The notes below the pieces were generated by a model, which was given only the letters and a program-made list of their open reading frames with translations, was not told the origin of the DNA and did no database searches. Positions 53,252-63,980 of a DNA stretch of 64,000 nt are shown here, piece by piece (position 1 is the first letter of the stretch; every line of letters starts with the position of its first letter). Both the position numbers and the translations under genes were made by a program. Source of the stretch: Cyathus striatus (lineage: Eukaryota; Basidiomycota; Agaricomycetes; Agaricales; Nidulariaceae); the NCBI GenBank assembly GCA_025738555.1, contig JAOVFP010000005.1, positions 4,340,001 through 4,404,000 on the forward strand. The letters are read 5' to 3'.

Positions 53252-54604
53252 ATGGCCGGTATGTTGCACCCTTCCTGCATTCTCCCCTCTCCCGCTCATC
53301 CCCCGCCCAGCAATCTATGCTGTCTACACGTCTCCAACCCATCCCCCGATACCCAACCACCTTCCCACACTCATTGTTACCCCCCATGGTTCGTCTTCGC
53401 CTCCTCTCTCTCCTGTCTGTCTCTCATCTCCTTTCCACAGGCCAACCCTCCAATATACTCTATTCTTACCTCCACACCAACTACGTACGTTTCACCTGCC
53501 TCCCGCTCTCTTTTCGCTTCATCTCCCTCACCTCTCTTTCCTCTAGAATACTGAAAATTATCTCCTTACCCCCTCTCCCCAGGGTGACCTTTGCGTCGCC
53601 AAGTTGTTCCCTCCCCGGCCCAAGGAACCAGGAAAGGCATCCGCCTCCGATCCAGGCCACTCTTCCGCCTCCTCTTCTCGTGTCGTCCGCTGCGAGGCCT
53701 CTCGTAATCTCAAGTGGACCATAGCAAATACTGGCGTCATTTCTCCCATATACAAACTCTCTTTACCTTCGCCAGATTCCCCCGATCTCCCCTTATTTCA
53801 GATATCTAAGCCAAACCCTAATGCCGCTTTCTGGAGTATGTTCTATTTTGCCTACGCTGGCCACAATATTCCTCCCAAGCGCATCGAGTTCGGCAAGATA
53901 CAGAAAAACCCTCCGGGTCCCAATGGCGGCGGGACCAGAATCAGCATCACCGGAAAAACTCCAGAAGAAAAGGCTGTATGGCAGACGTTAGGAGAAGGAA
54001 ACGAGGATTGCGTTGAATGGGTTGTCCTTTGCGCAGCACTTAACCTGCTCGAGTACGTTTGATACCTTCATTAGCAACACATTGGTTCTAATTATATACT
54101 TCAGCGACGAAATTATGAAGGCGGCTGAGAAAAATCCACCTCCTCCAACGCCGGCCGCTCCTGGCGGGCGTCCTGCTCCTGTTGCCCTCCGGGATCCCGG
54201 CCCAGCTCCGCGTCCTGGTCCTGGAGGTCCCCCCTCCGCAACAACCTGTTCAACAACGGCCGGCACCTCCGCATTCCTCTCAGTCGGCCCCTATGCAAAT
54301 GAACCGCCCACCTCAAGCTGGATATCAACAGCAACCTTCCCGCCCCTTCCCAAGCGGTACCCCACCTGCAGGATACAATGGCCCTCAACAAGGGTTTCCG
54401 CCAGGTGCAGCACCTCCAGCGGGTCAGCGCCCTCCTCTCCAAGGTCCGCTGCCACCGCAAGGTCCCATCCGAGCCACGACTCTCCCGCCTCAAGGTTTTC
54501 AGCCAATGCCTGCTGGGTATGGCGGTCGACCCGCTCCCCCTCCTGGGCAAGTTATGCAACAGCCTTCATTCCAGGGCCAGCCTCCTCAGGTTAAACGATT
54601 TTAA
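53252..54604 (+). CDS. Conserved fungal protein of unknown function with Pro/Gln-rich tail, with a probable one-base frame break
   Basis: Exons are join(53252..53258, 53311..53388, 53441..53484, 53583..54052, 54105..54604); 365 residues if one base is removed in exon 5. The first exon is only 7 nt. The N-terminal 210 residues look globular, with blocks such as SRNLKWTIANTGVISPIYKLS, SMFYFAYAGHNIPPKRIEFG and TRISITGKTPEE; I recall similar sequences as uncharacterised basidiomycete proteins but cannot name a family. The C-terminal 130 residues are Pro/Gln/Gly-rich and disordered. Frame changes within a run of six C at 54229-54234: before it reads RPGPGGP, after it PPPQQPVQQRP. Five C would join them. 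Confidence 0.75.
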
Positions 54605-54959
54605 TATTATTACTTATGTTCTGGTTTCCCATCTTTTGCGGGCTTTAAAGGAATTTATTTATTATAGGAACGGTGTTCTTTCTAGTTACTTGATTTTTCC
54701 TTTATGTTTCAAGTCAAGGGTTGCTTTTTATCTTCATACCCTAGCGGCATTTAGCACCTTGGACAAAGTAGCAAGTATACTTGTATAGTCAGACTTTGCC
54801 TTCTTAAGTACGTCATTCCTTCTTTTACATGACTTTAAGTATTCCAATTTTTATGTATACATATATGTGTATATATCCAAAGCAGTCAATGTATATCTCC
54901 CATTTGTTTCCATTGGCGCGTTAGTGTATATTATATATATATCATACGACCATCATCGT
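54605..54959. other. Convergent 3' intergenic region (355 bp)
   Basis: AT-rich spacer between two converging stop codons, with an ATATATATAT stretch near 54932-54943. No gene. Confidence 0.55.
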
Positions 54960-57301
54960 TCAATCCTTTTTCAGCAACTCTTCAAGGGCGTTGAGCGAGA
55001 CAGCTACGAAATGGACTTGTTTATACAGTTTTTCATTGTAATCGGCTGAGATACTTACACTTCGGCCTTTCTAGCGGCAGACCTAGTGCACGAGCCCAGA
55101 CTAACTGCGTCAGAGCACCCAAAGCTAAGCAACGCATATTTAGCACAGAAATACAAGCTTTAGTACTGGAATGGACATACCTCTTGACACACCGAAAATG
55201 ACGGTGTAGTACTGCAATGCGTGTCATTTGAACAACATGTTATAAGTAAATGAAGAAAGAAGAACCTTGTATTCAGTCAAGCCGTAGTGATATAGGACAC
55301 AACCTATGCGTATAGTATGTCAGCCTAACCAGTACTATTGACAAATTATTGATCACAAATTGATCAGATGGTCTTTCATACCTGAGGTAGCATCAACATT
55401 GGGATAAGGGTTCTTGGTCTGTCGTACCCCAATCGTACCAGAGTCAAAGCCGAATCATCAATGAGGACGACATCACATTCATACCTTTCCATGCTCCTTC
55501 AGAACATCTGGAGCGACCTCGAAAGTCTATGAATATGTTAATACCAAGCTGTGGAAACAAATGGAAAAATTTAGGTACCTTATTGACAAGCTGGATAATA
55601 GGGCTTTTCTTAAGCTCTGGACGTGACTGACAGAATTCTTGAAGAGCAATGAAACGGGGATCGGGATTTCTTAAAACGCCATGACCATATCTACCAACGG
55701 CAATACCATTATTACCATATAATATATCCGATAGAAAGGTGCCGGCATAAAGATACATACCCTGGAACTACCTGGCCACTCTTCAGCGTCTTCCATAAAT
55801 ACTCTTTAATGTTATCATGCGTAATATTGTCGCCAATCTCGCTGAGCATATTTTGCTGCCAGCGTAGAACTTCCTGATTCGCTAGACTATAACGTACTGT
55901 TAAGTCAAATCCAGTCTCCATTAAATGTCCCATATAGCGTACCCGTGAAGAGGACCCGCAAGTGCAAACAATGCAGCAGAATACGAGAGATACGGGTCTG
56001 ACAATGTAGACCCAACAAGGTCTATATATAGGAAGATTAGATGAATAGCATCACGAACATCAGCAACAGTGAGGGGTTTTACTTACGTGCAGTATGTGCG
56101 GACGCGTTACCTCCTTCGTGGTCTCCGTGAAGAGCGATATACAAACGTAGGTATTCAGTAAGGCTGTGGTTATCCCCATATCCAAGCATATTCGCATAGT
56201 TTCCTAAGATGCCCGTATATTAATTCAGAGAATACTACAGAGAATACTCAATTGACACCTACCCACTAAATCCAACTCCTTGTTAATAGAAGGTAATGTT
56301 GATCCATCTTTATAAACATTGCGGTAGATACGAGCCGCTATAGAGGGAAGACGTGCAATAAGGCTGAGACAGTCGTCGAGGGCATATGTCCAGTACTCGG
56401 ACTTCTTAATGCCTTTCTCATAGGCAACCTGAAAAGAGCTATCATGATTAAGAGCAGCTACGCCTATACCAAGTTGAGTCATGGGATGCAACGTCTTCGG
56501 GAGCCTGTTGAAATAAATTCAACGGTTATGTGGATATGTTAAAGCAAAAGCCATACGAATCAATGAGCTTTTCCACAAAAATAGGGAGTTCGCCCATCTC
56601 TGCAAGCTGTCTCGAAAGGTCGCGTGTTTGTTCTGGAGTTGGAAGTTGGCCGGTGAGGAGCAGCCAGAGCATACTTTCAGGTAGAATCTCCTTTCCCCCA
56701 GGAGCAGGAGGAAGTGCCTTCTGACAATCAGGAATCGATAAGCCATGAAAACGGATCCCCTAATGTTGAGGTGGCGAAAGTCAGTTTATAAGCGGGATAG
56801 GCGGATTGTGGAGACTACGCCCACCTCCATGGGATCGAGCACTGACGCGTCCCACAACATCGCCTTCAGGCCACGCATACCCCCAATAATGTTCTCAACC
56901 TGCGTTTGGGATTGAAGGTTAGGCGTAAGAGTGCACTAAAGTACTGAGGACGGACCTTGACATCACCGACGACGGCCTGACTATGTTCGAGTTTCTGTTG
57001 ATGTGATAAGAAATGACGCGTTGACGAAGAGATGGTAGTTACCAATTTCTTGAGCTGCTCCTGCTTAACAGGAATAACTTCCTGTAGAGTTTCCTTGAGA
57101 GACTATAGACGAACGAGAGATTCGGGATGAGCGTAAGGATGACGGTGACGAATACCTCGAATACCCCGCGTTGTTGAAGTGCGGGGTAACGCGGGGTAGT
57201 AGCGCGGAAGCACATGCCTTTGTAGAAGCAAAACGCTTTGCGGTGGGGAATAAAGTGCTGGAGCGGGGGAGAGAGAGAGACAGAAGGCGTCGAGAGAGCA
57301 T
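54960..57301 (-). CDS. CIT1: Mitochondrial citrate synthase
   Basis: Exons are complement(57218..57301, 57043..57102, 56956..56994, 56825..56899, 56557..56759, 56263..56504, 56087..56203, 55943..56021, 55761..55886, 55579..55690, 55485..55526, 55382..55418, 55266..55303, 55181..55211, 55059..55124, 54960..55003), 464 residues in 16 exons. The N-terminus ([15 protein letters not shown]) is a mitochondrial presequence. Catalytic residues lie in [23 protein letters not shown] (histidines) and PNVDATSG (aspartate). The C-terminus lacks a peroxisomal signal. The enzyme makes citrate from oxaloacetate and acetyl-CoA, in the same cycle as the SDH1 encoded 35 kb away. Intron 1 (57103-57217) is unusually long for the region and begins with GC after AAG; an alternative GT donor inside it would lengthen the presequence. 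Confidence 0.95.
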
Positions 57302-57472
57302 GTCTGGGACAGAACAAGGAGAGAGGAGAGGACGAGGAAAGGAGGGAAGTGTCGTGGGCCCAAGTATGTATTTACGCCGTACGGGATTCAGGTGGGCTCG
57401 GCAACTGTAGCGGAACTCCGGGGTATGGGATCGGCTAATGAATACGTAATAATAAATATTTACTATTAGTAC

Positions 57473-57496
57473 AGTATACAACCATCACACGTGACA
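57473..57496 (+). repeat. Left terminal inverted repeat of the 6.5-kb element
   Basis: Matches the reverse complement of 63957-63980 at 23 of 24 positions and contains the palindrome CACGTG. A second CGTGACA copy follows at 57508-57514. Confidence 0.65.
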
Positions 57497-58397
57497 CTAT
57501 TGCTTCGCGTGACAATATTTAATGTATATATGACCTTGTTTTAAATATATACATGATTTTAAGACTTTAAATAGCAAAACTTGAAAAATTCCTGCTATTT
57601 TGGCAGGGAAAACTCATTTTGAATAGATGTCCTCAACGACTTCATGGATCGACATGGATTATAGAGCAAAGTTGCACTATACATCGAGGAAAATATTGCT
57701 CTGAACCCAGATTTTTTATTCTCTGTCGTTAAGGTAAAAAACAACCTGAAAAATCATGACTTCTACATATTATGCTTCAAAATTAACAATTCTGCGTTCG
57801 GAGAGTTATTGCCTTCATCAAGTAGTGCAAAATTGCTCTATATATCATATACATCGGTGCATCCGTTGATGAGTTCTATTCAAAACAAGCTGTTCTACTA
57901 TATTATTAGTAATATTAGATCTACTAACATTTATCTTGTCAATGCAACTTATTTTTTGCCCTGATCATGAAATACATGCTATACACACTAATTCAGTTCA
58001 ATTTTATATGTTTGTGTTGTTAAAATTCACTGCTAGGATTGTTTTTGGAGAAGATACTTTCTGACCCAATATCTTATTTCAGAGTAAATATAAGCAAATA
58101 AATGCTTCTCACATGCGCGCTTGCACGTCAAGGCATCTGAATAGGTGGTCTAAGTAGTCTCACAGTGCAATTTCTAATTTTTTTCTATATATTTATGCCT
58201 ATGTTAAATTAAACATGTTTTACTCGTCATATGAGATCAAAATATTGATAATTTGAATGTGGAGGATGGAAATATGATGTGAGAAAGGTTGGCTTCAAAT
58301 TTTGTGACAGATGTGTGACGATGTGTGACACAATAGGGCTGCGTGACATATAGGAATTGGGCATCCCCAATAGTAATGCAGAAGTGCTCCTGTAAGT

Positions 58398-58510
58398 GGC
58401 ATTCTGATTGGCTGATGAGGCTTCCCTTTTTGGATGCAGCAGCTTTCAGTTTGGGGGTGTTGGCTATAGTCGGCATTTTGATTGGCTAGTGAGCCTTTCC
58501 CTTTCTGGTT
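58398..58510. repeat. Degenerate direct duplication
   Basis: The segment GGCATTCTGATTGGCTGATG at about 58398 recurs 76 bp later in altered form (GGCATTTTGATTGGCTAGTG), each followed by a similar GCCTTCCCTTTTTGG-like stretch. Upstream (58300-58330) GATGTGTGAC is repeated three times. Confidence 0.5.
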
Positions 58511-59389
58511 CCAATTTTCGAAGGGACTATAAGTAAGTATGTTGGAAAAATCAAAATAAGAATATATGAACAGACATGCCCATGTCAGGGCATATCAGGG
58601 CATATCTGACCATCAGTGTTCTGGGGGGGGGGGGTTATATGGTCTGATATGAACAAAATATGGTTTTAATGATCTAACTATCTGCTATATCATCACCACT
58701 TGGTGTGATAATCTTGGTCAGTAGCAATACAAATGGTCAGTGGTGGTCAAGTTGATATGAATTATATGATGGTGATAACTATCCTATCCACTTAATAAAA
58801 ATAATCAGTGCTAATTAGCATGTTCAGAACAGATCAGAACAATACACCATCCAACCACCAATGTAAACCATTTTCAACTGTAAATACATATCCAACACAA
58901 CATTAACTCTTGTTAAAAAAATTTCATTTATTATTTGAATACTACCAGTACTAATACAAATGTACTTTAATCTACACAACAATAATACTTACAATTTATT
59001 GATATGAATTAGAAGTACTTACTAAGTTTACTTTCAAGTGGGGGATCAACTAGTGCAAGCAGGTTGGTATTTTCAATGTACATCAATTCTCACCTCCTTA
59101 TATGCTTTTCAACAGAGTGAAGTCATGGAGTACCCTTACAAATGCCTGTCTGGAAACAGTAGCATCAACAGGAGTTGTGGCTTGCCTAGCCAAAGAATGA
59201 GTTTTGATTCTTGAGAGAGCTCAGAGCCTGGGGGGGCAGTGAGCTGTGAGAAATGGAACAGAACCCTGGGACAACCAGTGTTTTGAGAGAGAAAGAGTCA
59301 ACAAGTCAGGCGAGTCAGAGCAACTGAGCAACTCCCATCAATGTTACTTTCTATTCCCTGTCAGCAGTATTATTGTTGAACACTTCACC

Positions 59390-60619
59390 TAGGCAACATC
59401 ATGGGTAACCCATGGGTGTCTCGAGCTCGACCCATACCCATACCCATACCCACGTCGGCCCATACCCATTCCCACAGGTACAGGTTCCCATGGATATCAC
59501 AACCCATGGGTTTTAAGTACTTATTTTAGAATTAGAATAAACATATGACAAATTAATTTGTATCACTTGAAGCAAATGTACAATAATTTTTTGTAATGGC
59601 TTATTTTATACTTAAATGGTACTAGTATTAGTATGCAAGCATATGTGAACATTATGTGAAAATGGCCACTTTTATTGTACTATCTCCAAAAATAGGAAAT
59701 TTGGAATGCTTATCTCATAGTATTTGAAGCAGATATGCGAACATTGTGTATAATAGCTCATTTTGTAGTTATACAACACAGGTATTAGTACACGAGTATG
59801 CAAGAGAAGTGAGTCAAAATTGCTGCTTGTATCATACTATCTCCAGTATATAAAAGATATAGAATGTCTATTTCATAGTACTTGAACAAGATGTGCCAAT
59901 ATAGTTTATAATAGCTCATTTCGTACATAGACAACATGGGTATAATTGCATGAAAGTATGAGAGACTAGCATGAACACTGCTTGTTGTGTTGTACCATCT
60001 TCAAAATATAGGAAATTCTACATAACATAGAAGAATATTAAATAAACATTGTCTCAGGTCCAATACACAGTTATATGGAACAGGTACTATATTGCATGTA
60101 ACCAGTACATAATAGTGTGATATTTCTGTTGAAATACAAAGGGAGCGAGTGTGATATAGAGGGGAATCCTAATTTCTGTGTACTGGGGAAGAGGTAGACA
60201 ATATTATTTATAGAACCAGAACAAGTTGGCCATAAATTGTGTATGTAGGGTCATTAGGAATGTGCAGCAACGCACTATCTGTATTCGAAATATCAAAGAG
60301 ATGCAAAAAGAATTGGAGTAGTAATGTTAGTTTGAATGAATTGCATTAGGTATATCATTTAAGGTCAACCCCATGAGCTGAACAAAATGCAAAACCAAGG
60401 TTTTTCTCTAAGCACAAACACTATCTAGGTTAACATATACTATGTACTTATTCACTATTATTATAGTGCTTGTAAAATCTTCCTTTCAGTCATTTTTATT
60501 CAATAAACTGTCTATGGGTACCTGCAGGTTATGAGTCTCGAAGACCTGACCCATACCTGTACCTGCCGGTACCCTTACCCATGACCCATGTGGGTATGGT
60601 GTACCCATGCATTTGCCTA
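59390..60619. mobile_element. Non-autonomous hAT-type DNA transposon, 1,230 bp
   Basis: The ends are inverted: TAGGCAA-N3-CATGGGTA at 59390-59407 and its reverse complement ending at 60619. The 8-bp sequence ACTTCACC stands immediately outside both ends (59382-59389 and 60620-60627), a perfect target duplication of the size made by hAT transposases. Next to both termini are clusters of CCCATA/GGGTAC units, possible transposase binding sites. The interior holds no coding sequence, only a tandem repeat, so mobility would have depended on a transposase encoded elsewhere. Confidence 0.85.
59594..60010. repeat. Tandem repeat, about 157-bp unit, nearly three copies
   Basis: Units start near 59594, 59751 and 59908 and share landmarks: an AATAGCTCATTTYGTA start, a GGTATTAGTA-like part, then TACTATCTCCA and TATAGGAAAT-like parts, ending with CATAGTAYTTGAA. 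Copies have diverged by roughly a quarter of positions by eye. The array lies inside the hAT-type element. Confidence 0.7.
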
Positions 60620-61059
60620 ACTTCACCAAGCAGTAATCCACAAATAAATTCACATTTGAACATTTGAACATTGACTGCAGTTTTCAGATTGGTTTCAGTT
60701 AAAATTTTAAAATATGTTCTGCACATTTCTTTATTCTACAGTCTCTATATTAACCTCCATAAAATATGAGCTAAAATATCACTGTAATAGTTCCTGGCAA
60801 AGGTATTCCTGTTTACTTTATCTCACTGAAAAACAAAAAATGGCCTGAATTACACAGAAATGTTGCTCATTGATCTCCATGCATAAGCATGGGTAACAGC
60901 TAGTATTTCTTATTTTGCTTCTCCTGATCCCAAATCTACACTTATTACACTAATTCTTTTTGAATAGTAATGAATAGCATAATGTAAAAATGTTCCAGAA
61001 AGTAGCTATTCAAAATGTTCACATTCCAATGGATTATATGTGAATAGTGGTGTTGGGGT

Positions 61060-61220
61060 TCAGTTCTGTCCAGTTCAGAGACAATTTTCTCTGAACCTTG
61101 AACTGGACCTGAGGTCTGATTCAGGCCCCTTCACCAAACCTAGAACTGGACTTGAGGTTCAGGTTCACTGGGGTCTGGTTCAGGTTCGGAGTGAGTTTGA
61201 ACATTGAACTGGACCAAGAA
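61060..61220. repeat. Cluster of GAACTGGAC / GTCCAGTTC motifs
   Basis: GAACTGGAC occurs at least three times on the plus strand and GTCCAGTTC once, mixed with GGTTCAGGTTC units. Such dense short motifs are typical of subterminal regions of DNA transposons, but I could not find matching ends or a target duplication for an element here. Confidence 0.45.
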
Positions 61221-61470
61221 TCATCATTTTTTTTCAACTTATTTTAATGAATTAGTAGTGTAAAGATGTCAATAATTAGTGTTTTATGTGCATTTAAAGA
61301 CCAACTTCATTTCAGTAGACATACTTGTGTATCTAGAAAGAAATAGAAATTAAATATACACTAGCTATATCTACATGTTTAAAGTATTAACTAAAATTCA
61401 ACATCAAACTCATCCTCTGGCTTGTTGTGTCCTTCAAGCTCAATCCACTAGCCACCACTGCACAGCCTGA

Positions 61471-62570
61471 GCAGCTTCAAAGTAGAGCACATAGTTGCCG
61501 TCACACAGTCCAACTTGAAGATATTACAATTCAATTTTCAGCCATCTGATGTAAAGAGATTGTGCAGCTTCAAAGTAGAGCAAGCCTCAGCAGAGTTGCC
61601 ACTTCACATTCTGACTTAATGTGATCATTATTCAATTTTCAGCCATTGGCCTGTCCAATTTAAAGAGATCATGCAGCTTCAAAGTAGAGCAGAGTTGTGT
61701 TATGTACTGATTCCCTTCCTACTGGGAAACAAATGTGAAGATGCCCAGAAGGCATGGGAGAACTATAATGGAAACCCGAAGTGAGTACGGGTACGGGAAT
61801 GGGAGTGGGAGTGTGGAAGTGAACCATGGCTTCAGCGTATGTGCTGTGCCACCTGGATATCCCCAGGGAATGGTTCGTATTTCACGACAGATGATATCCA
61901 ATGTAAGGAAATGTTCCAGAGTATGTGAGGGGCTTCACCACTACACTAGGCAGTGGGAGAGAGACCTGAAGGAGAACCCAGAGCGGGTTTCAGAACTTAG
62001 AGTAGGAAGAAAGTGTACAGAGTTGATATGAATACTCAAGACTACCTAGTACATTTGGAAGACTATTTATATGTACTAGTAAGACATAGATACGAATCCA
62101 GAGACAGAATACTAAGTGTAAGTAAACAAAATAAAGACTGGGCAAAGAGGAGTAGTGGCACAAATGACACACTCAGAATGAAGAATAAGAAACTAAACTA
62201 CATTGACCATAATGAAATGTACAAGTGAGAATGGAAGAGAGGAGTAATGGTATAATGACGCAGTGAGGCTGTCATGAGAGAAACTACATATCCGAAGTAT
62301 CCGATAGAAAACCTGATGGGTTCTGGGTATGTTCCCAGGCAGGAATGTCGGGAAGTGTAAACCTGTAGCAGGTACGTTCCAGGAATGGACCAGGTATGTT
62401 GGAAGGTCACATGGGAACCTTTGGTAATGTCAGCACAATATAGCTGAGCATGGATATAACAAGTTGCCACAATTTTAAGTTATCTGACATAAAGTGATTG
62501 TGCAACTTCAAAGTAGAGCAGAGTATTGAGTTTCCACCACACAGGATTTGAAGAATCTGAGATCAAGGGG
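61471..62570. repeat. About 100-bp tandem repeat carrying GCAGCTTCAAAGTAGAGCA, interrupted by an LTR
   Basis: The 19-mer GCAGCTTCAAAGTAGAGCA starts at 61471, 61564 and 61673, and with one change at 62502. Each is preceded by an AATTTTCAGCCATCTG-like block. The last unit is split by a 764-bp insertion (61698-62461). Confidence 0.75.
61698..62461. mobile_element. Solo LTR of a retrotransposon, 764 bp
   Basis: The insert starts TGTTAT and ends ATAACA, the TG...CA termini with short inverted repeats of LTRs. AGTTG flanks both sides (61693-61697 and 62462-62466) as a perfect 5-bp target duplication. Removing it restores CAGAGTTGCCAC, which is present uninterrupted in a neighbouring copy of the tandem repeat (near 61590-61602). 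A 98-codon open frame inside (61735-62031) has no recognised family. Internal retrotransposon genes are absent, so this is a recombination remnant. Confidence 0.82.
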
Positions 62571-62984
62571 GTGTCAAAAAAAAAATTTATGACATGGGGG
62601 TCAGATTTTTTGCTAAGGCCTCCAGCTTGTATCTATCTATCCATCGTGAGAATATACTTTCATATATAGATATGATTACATCATTTTTTAGATGAGTCAT
62701 TGGCAGTTCAATTCAACAGCATTAGAAAACTAGACTGTATGCTAACTGAATGCTATTCACAATTATACATGTCTCTTCTTGGTTGTTTTCATTACTGCTT
62801 TACACAATGCACAGGTGCAGTTACTGGTTGCATAGTCCATGTTAACACAAGACAAATGATACTATCAACAAATCTCTGGTGAGTACATTCCAATTTTGAA
62901 TGTAATCCCAGATGCAGAATCTCTTCATGACACTCAGAAATTACCAACATGCTTTTCTGTTTCCTTCCCAACTCCAAAATCTTA

Positions 62985-63384
62985 CCAGTTCTCACTCCCA
63001 ACTCATAAAGCGGACTGACATTTCTGAAAGGGAAATCATTGTTATACAATGACTGTTTGCAGGAGGACTAGATCCTCTACTGATTTTTCAAAAATATCTC
63101 CTTTCATGAGACCATCATTTCCCTTACATTGGTTACTATGACTTAAAGCTGATGGATCACCCCCCTCAAGGTCATTCTTCCTTGACTTCTTATGTTGACA
63201 TATTGGCCATGAATGCACTGGACACTCTCTTCACTCTGGTGGAGCTACCACATTAGCTGAACATGGTGTATCTCTTGAGAATATTCAACAAATAGGTAGA
63301 TGGAATTCAAATGTGTTTCAAATGTATATCTGTAAGCACACTTCTCTCATTGCATTGCTCCAATTGCCACACAACCTTTCTTAA
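62985..63384 (+). pseudogene. Degraded tyrosine recombinase (Crypton-like / integrase family), C-terminal part
   Basis: In one frame from 63121 to the TAA at 63382-63384 the protein reads FPLHWLL, then KADGSPPSRSFFLDF, then GHSLHSGGATTLAEHGVSLE and IQQIGRWNSNVFQMYI. This is the order of the tyrosine recombinase C-terminus: the HxxR box (63223 onward, with the Arg changed to His), GRW, and the nucleophile tyrosine at 63325-63327. Two in-frame stops lie between the blocks, and a further conserved-looking piece (SLPTHKAD) sits upstream in another frame near 62988. Basidiomycete genomes hold many such recombinases in mobile elements. This copy cannot be functional. Confidence 0.72.
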
Positions 63385-63956
63385 TTGCTTCCACACTTTG
63401 TCACCTTTCAACTTTTCAACTTTATAATACCATATAGGCCCTATTTCTTCTTCATTTCTTCTTTGCTTTCATTCTTTTTACTATATGCAAAACAAAATGA
63501 GGAGTTTGTATAATTTGGTGAATTTCAAAAATTCTATGGTTTGTACTGTTATGAAAAATCAGGAATCATCACTCTTAAAGTATATAGTTGTTGAGCACAA
63601 GCACTAATCTGCATTTTCTATTGTTTTTATTGAGCTGTGTGTGTCATATCTTATAGAATTACAGATTGTGTGATATTCACCATCTTGCAAGATATCAAAA
63701 TTTTATTTATAAACTGATCTGAGACTTCGGCACTACTAATTTTGAATGGTTTCATAATAAATAATTGACTGTCACGCTACCTGGTGTTGATCAAAATCCA
63801 TTCCCATCCACCATTTTGCATATTTGGTCAGCTTCTCTTCATCTAATGCATAAAATATTTTACAGTAGAATTCATGACGTACTACGCTATCTCCCCATAT
63901 GGTATTTGTAAAAATTGGAGGAAGGAACAAAGAATCATGACGACATCATGTTTTTC

Positions 63957-63980
63957 TGTCACGTGTGACGGTTGTATACT
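63957..63980 (-). repeat. Right terminal inverted repeat of the 6.5-kb element
   Basis: Reverse complement of 57473-57496 with a single mismatch. TATTTACT follows one base later at 63982-63989. Confidence 0.65.

Noticed and set aside
56557..56759. A fifth frame break in citrate synthase exon 5
   Set aside because: Careful recount shows four C at 56757-56760, so the acceptor AG leaves GGG-ATC-CGT in frame and all later junctions agree.
59430..59480. CCCATA repeats as telomere-like sequence
   Set aside because: The units are short, mixed in both orientations, placed beside both ends of the hAT-type element, and unlike the TTAGGG fungal telomere repeat. They are better explained as subterminal transposon motifs.
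61034..61461. A second hAT-like element with [C/T]AGTGGTG ends around the GAACTGGAC cluster
   Set aside because: The putative ends share only 7 to 8 bases and the flanking 8-mers do not match, so there is no target duplication.
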